A stretch of 64,000 nucleotides of DNA from Nannobrachium achirus. Its lineage: Eukaryota; Chordata; Actinopteri; Myctophiformes; Myctophidae. Position 1 is the stretch's first letter; every line of letters begins with the position of its first letter. Below, piece by piece: positions 62,358 through 64,000 of the stretch. The stretch spans positions 27,446,960 to 27,510,959 of the forward strand of contig OY997642.1 of NCBI GenBank assembly GCA_963921795.1, in the 5' to 3' direction. Made by a program: the position numbers and the translations under genes. The notes beneath the pieces are model-generated. The model was given only the letters and a program-made list of their open reading frames with translations. It was not told the origin of the DNA and ran no database searches.

Positions 62358-62855
62358 TCATCACACAGTAAAACCATTAGGGTTAAGCTGCAATCTGTAA
62401 GGTTTATGTCCTTTCCCAACAAAGAGAGGTAATTGCAACTGTAAAGATAAAAAGTGATTTATGTCTGCTGATTCACGCTAATATGTCAATGTATTGCTAT
62501 TGTATTACTTGTATCCCTATGGGGGGTTTTGCTTAAAGTTCCCTGATTTTGCTTAGCAGGCTTGCATGTACAAAATTCAGGGAAGATCTCTGAACGCGGA
62601 GCCCTTTAACGCCAAGTTTAACAGTATTCCAATTGTTGCAATTAATGGTTAAATCTACTTTGGCGTGAGTGTTCCTGACTAAATAACATTTCTTTTTTTA
62701 AATAAGTAATGGATTGCAGCTTTAATTGAACGCACTAAATTGCGACACTCAAAGCTCCAATTAATAACAGTGCCTGAGCCTGTGTAATGGCACGCCCACC
62801 TCACTGGGCGTATGAGGTGTATTCCACTTTAACCATTATTTTATGCTTTAACTAT

Positions 62856-62929
62856 TGAAACATAGCAGATATAAGCTCACAACGCAGCACCGAGTGCCGC
62901 GCTGCAAGCTTGTAGATCAGCTATTCATG
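62856..62929. repeat. Hairpin module copy
   Basis: AACTATTGAAACATAGCAGAT and GAGTGCCGCGCTGCAAGCTT parts match copy 16342-16420 closely, including its flank TTATGCTTTAACTATTGAAA, so these two share a recent source. Confidence 0.85.
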
Positions 62930-63514
62930 AAAAATTGTGAAATGTTGTGCATGTCTTGAATTTTTCGACCCTGATTCAATAAACGTCTTCTCATCTAAAT
63001 CCTTCTTCTAAATCAGTGGTTCTCAAACCTTTTCCATGTCAAGGACCCCCAAAATTACATATATTTGGCTGCGGGCCCCCATCTCAAAATATGTTGTTCC
63101 AGGGACCCCCAGAAGCTGAGATTTAAGTTACAAATCTCATCGCGGCACTCTGTGTCGCGCTGTGAGCTTGTGTATCTGCTATTTTTCAATAGTTAAAGCA
63201 AGAAATAATTCCAGGTCCTAATGGATTAATTAAACTCAGAGCGTACAGCATACTACACATACAGATGCAGGGGAGGGAAACACTGGTCAGTTATAGCCAG
63301 ATGTCTGGAGGATGGAGATGACTGGAGATGCTGCAGAAGGGCTTGCCCGAGGACGACCTAGAAAGTGTGTAAAAAAAAAAAAAAAAAAAAAAGGGACCCA
63401 GATGGGCCTGAAAGGGTTGTTAATACTCCAGACAGGTATTTACAACCTTTCGCCTTTCGCTCCCCTCGCATGCACTCTCTCGGGGAGAGGTACTAAAGAG
63501 GTGAAAATTAGATG

Positions 63515-63517
<3 letters not shown>

Positions 63518-63567
<50 letters not shown>
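63518..63567. repeat. (GA)n microsatellite
   Basis: About 24 GA units. Confidence 0.95.
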
Positions 63568-63570
<3 letters not shown>

Positions 63571-63589
63571 GAACACAGTGAAAATCCAT

Positions 63590-63660
63590 TAAACTCTGGG
63601 AATGTACAAATGGAACCAAAGAGTCCATTTGGTTCCGTTTGTAGTACACTCCCAGAGTTA
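63590..63660. repeat. Hairpin of the CTCTGGGAATGTACAAATGG family
   Basis: Arms AACTCTGGGAATGTACAAAT / TTTGTAGTACACTCCCAGAG with an inner GGAACCAAA/TTTGGTTCC pair. Confidence 0.8.
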
Positions 63661-64000
63661 ACAATCAGGATTCTACCGTGAAGAAAATAGAAAGCATTAA
63701 ATAGCAGGGTGCTTTGTCCTTTGATGAGTAACAAGCACGCATAGGCTTTCGTTTCTCTGATCAGCCGAAGCTGCCTTTAATCTCTGACAGCATCTCCAGC
63801 CCTTTGAAATGCACATTAATAGAGGGGGTGGGGGGCACAGTCACGTTTTATTACTGTGAACATGGGTGCGTTGCTTTCAGAGAGCTTAAATGTTTTATTT
63901 ATTCTCGAAAAGAGCATTGAGGTTCACCCTCAGTTTCACCCTGAGTTTCTTACGGTACACAACATGAACACTCTATAACATTATGTTACAAAGGACTGTG

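Larger units (their letters stand above)
58819..64000. other. lrp8 intron upstream of EGF-A exon: repeats only
   Basis: No LDLa or other exon found to the window end. Contents: foldback element, several microsatellites, hairpin modules at 62856-62929 and 63140-63190, hAT-Charlie-like end at 63015, and a hairpin at 63590-63660. Confidence 0.6.

Overview
This is nuclear DNA of a vertebrate, almost certainly a teleost fish. Two multi-exon vertebrate genes with GT-AG introns lie in a background dense in CA/GA/CT microsatellites, tRNA-derived SINEs with an L2-like 3' tail, hAT-type MITEs and a fish-type tyrosine-recombinase retrotransposon. I cannot name the species from sequence alone.

Layout. 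(1) 1-5250, minus strand: a Ngaro-like (DIRS order) retrotransposon running off the left edge. It shows a TATA box, a repeat-rich gag ORF, a zinc-finger gag segment, an RT-RNase H ORF with all catalytic acidic residues, and the start of the tyrosine recombinase in an overlapping frame. Gag and RT are in the same frame, separated only by a TGA followed by CTAG, the context known for efficient stop-codon readthrough. (2) 5450-10945: kank4 upstream region, made of nested DNA transposons, a V-SINE-like SINE and microsatellites. (3) 10946-22833, plus strand: a complete kank4-like gene. Nine coding exons join in frame to 891 codons and encode a KN (talin-binding) motif, two coiled-coil stretches and C-terminal ankyrin repeats. 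(4) 22834-28194: convergent intergenic region. (5) 28195-58818, minus strand: the 3' part of an LDL-receptor-family gene, best matched to lrp8 (ApoER2). It has two EGF repeats, five YWTD propeller exons, a third EGF repeat, an O-glycosylation exon, a transmembrane exon and a terminal exon with the NPVY endocytosis motif. The ligand-binding LDLa exons must lie beyond 64000. (6) 58819-64000: repeats, including a long foldback element.

The two genes are transcribed towards each other. KANK2 and LDLR are neighbours in human, so a KANK4/LRP8 pair looks like the paralogous counterpart of that neighbourhood. The products are not known to act together: KANK proteins work at focal adhesions and the cortex, LRP8 is a reelin/apolipoprotein-E receptor at the cell surface.

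The most unusual signal is a short hairpin module repeated about 27 times between 5.8 and 63.2 kb, whose arms read roughly AATAGCNGATCTACAAGCTC / GAGCTTGTAGATCNGCTATT. It sits in the middle of several unrelated-looking terminal-inverted-repeat elements. In several copies both arms have changed together so that pairing is kept. It is absent from the retrotransposon and from every exon.
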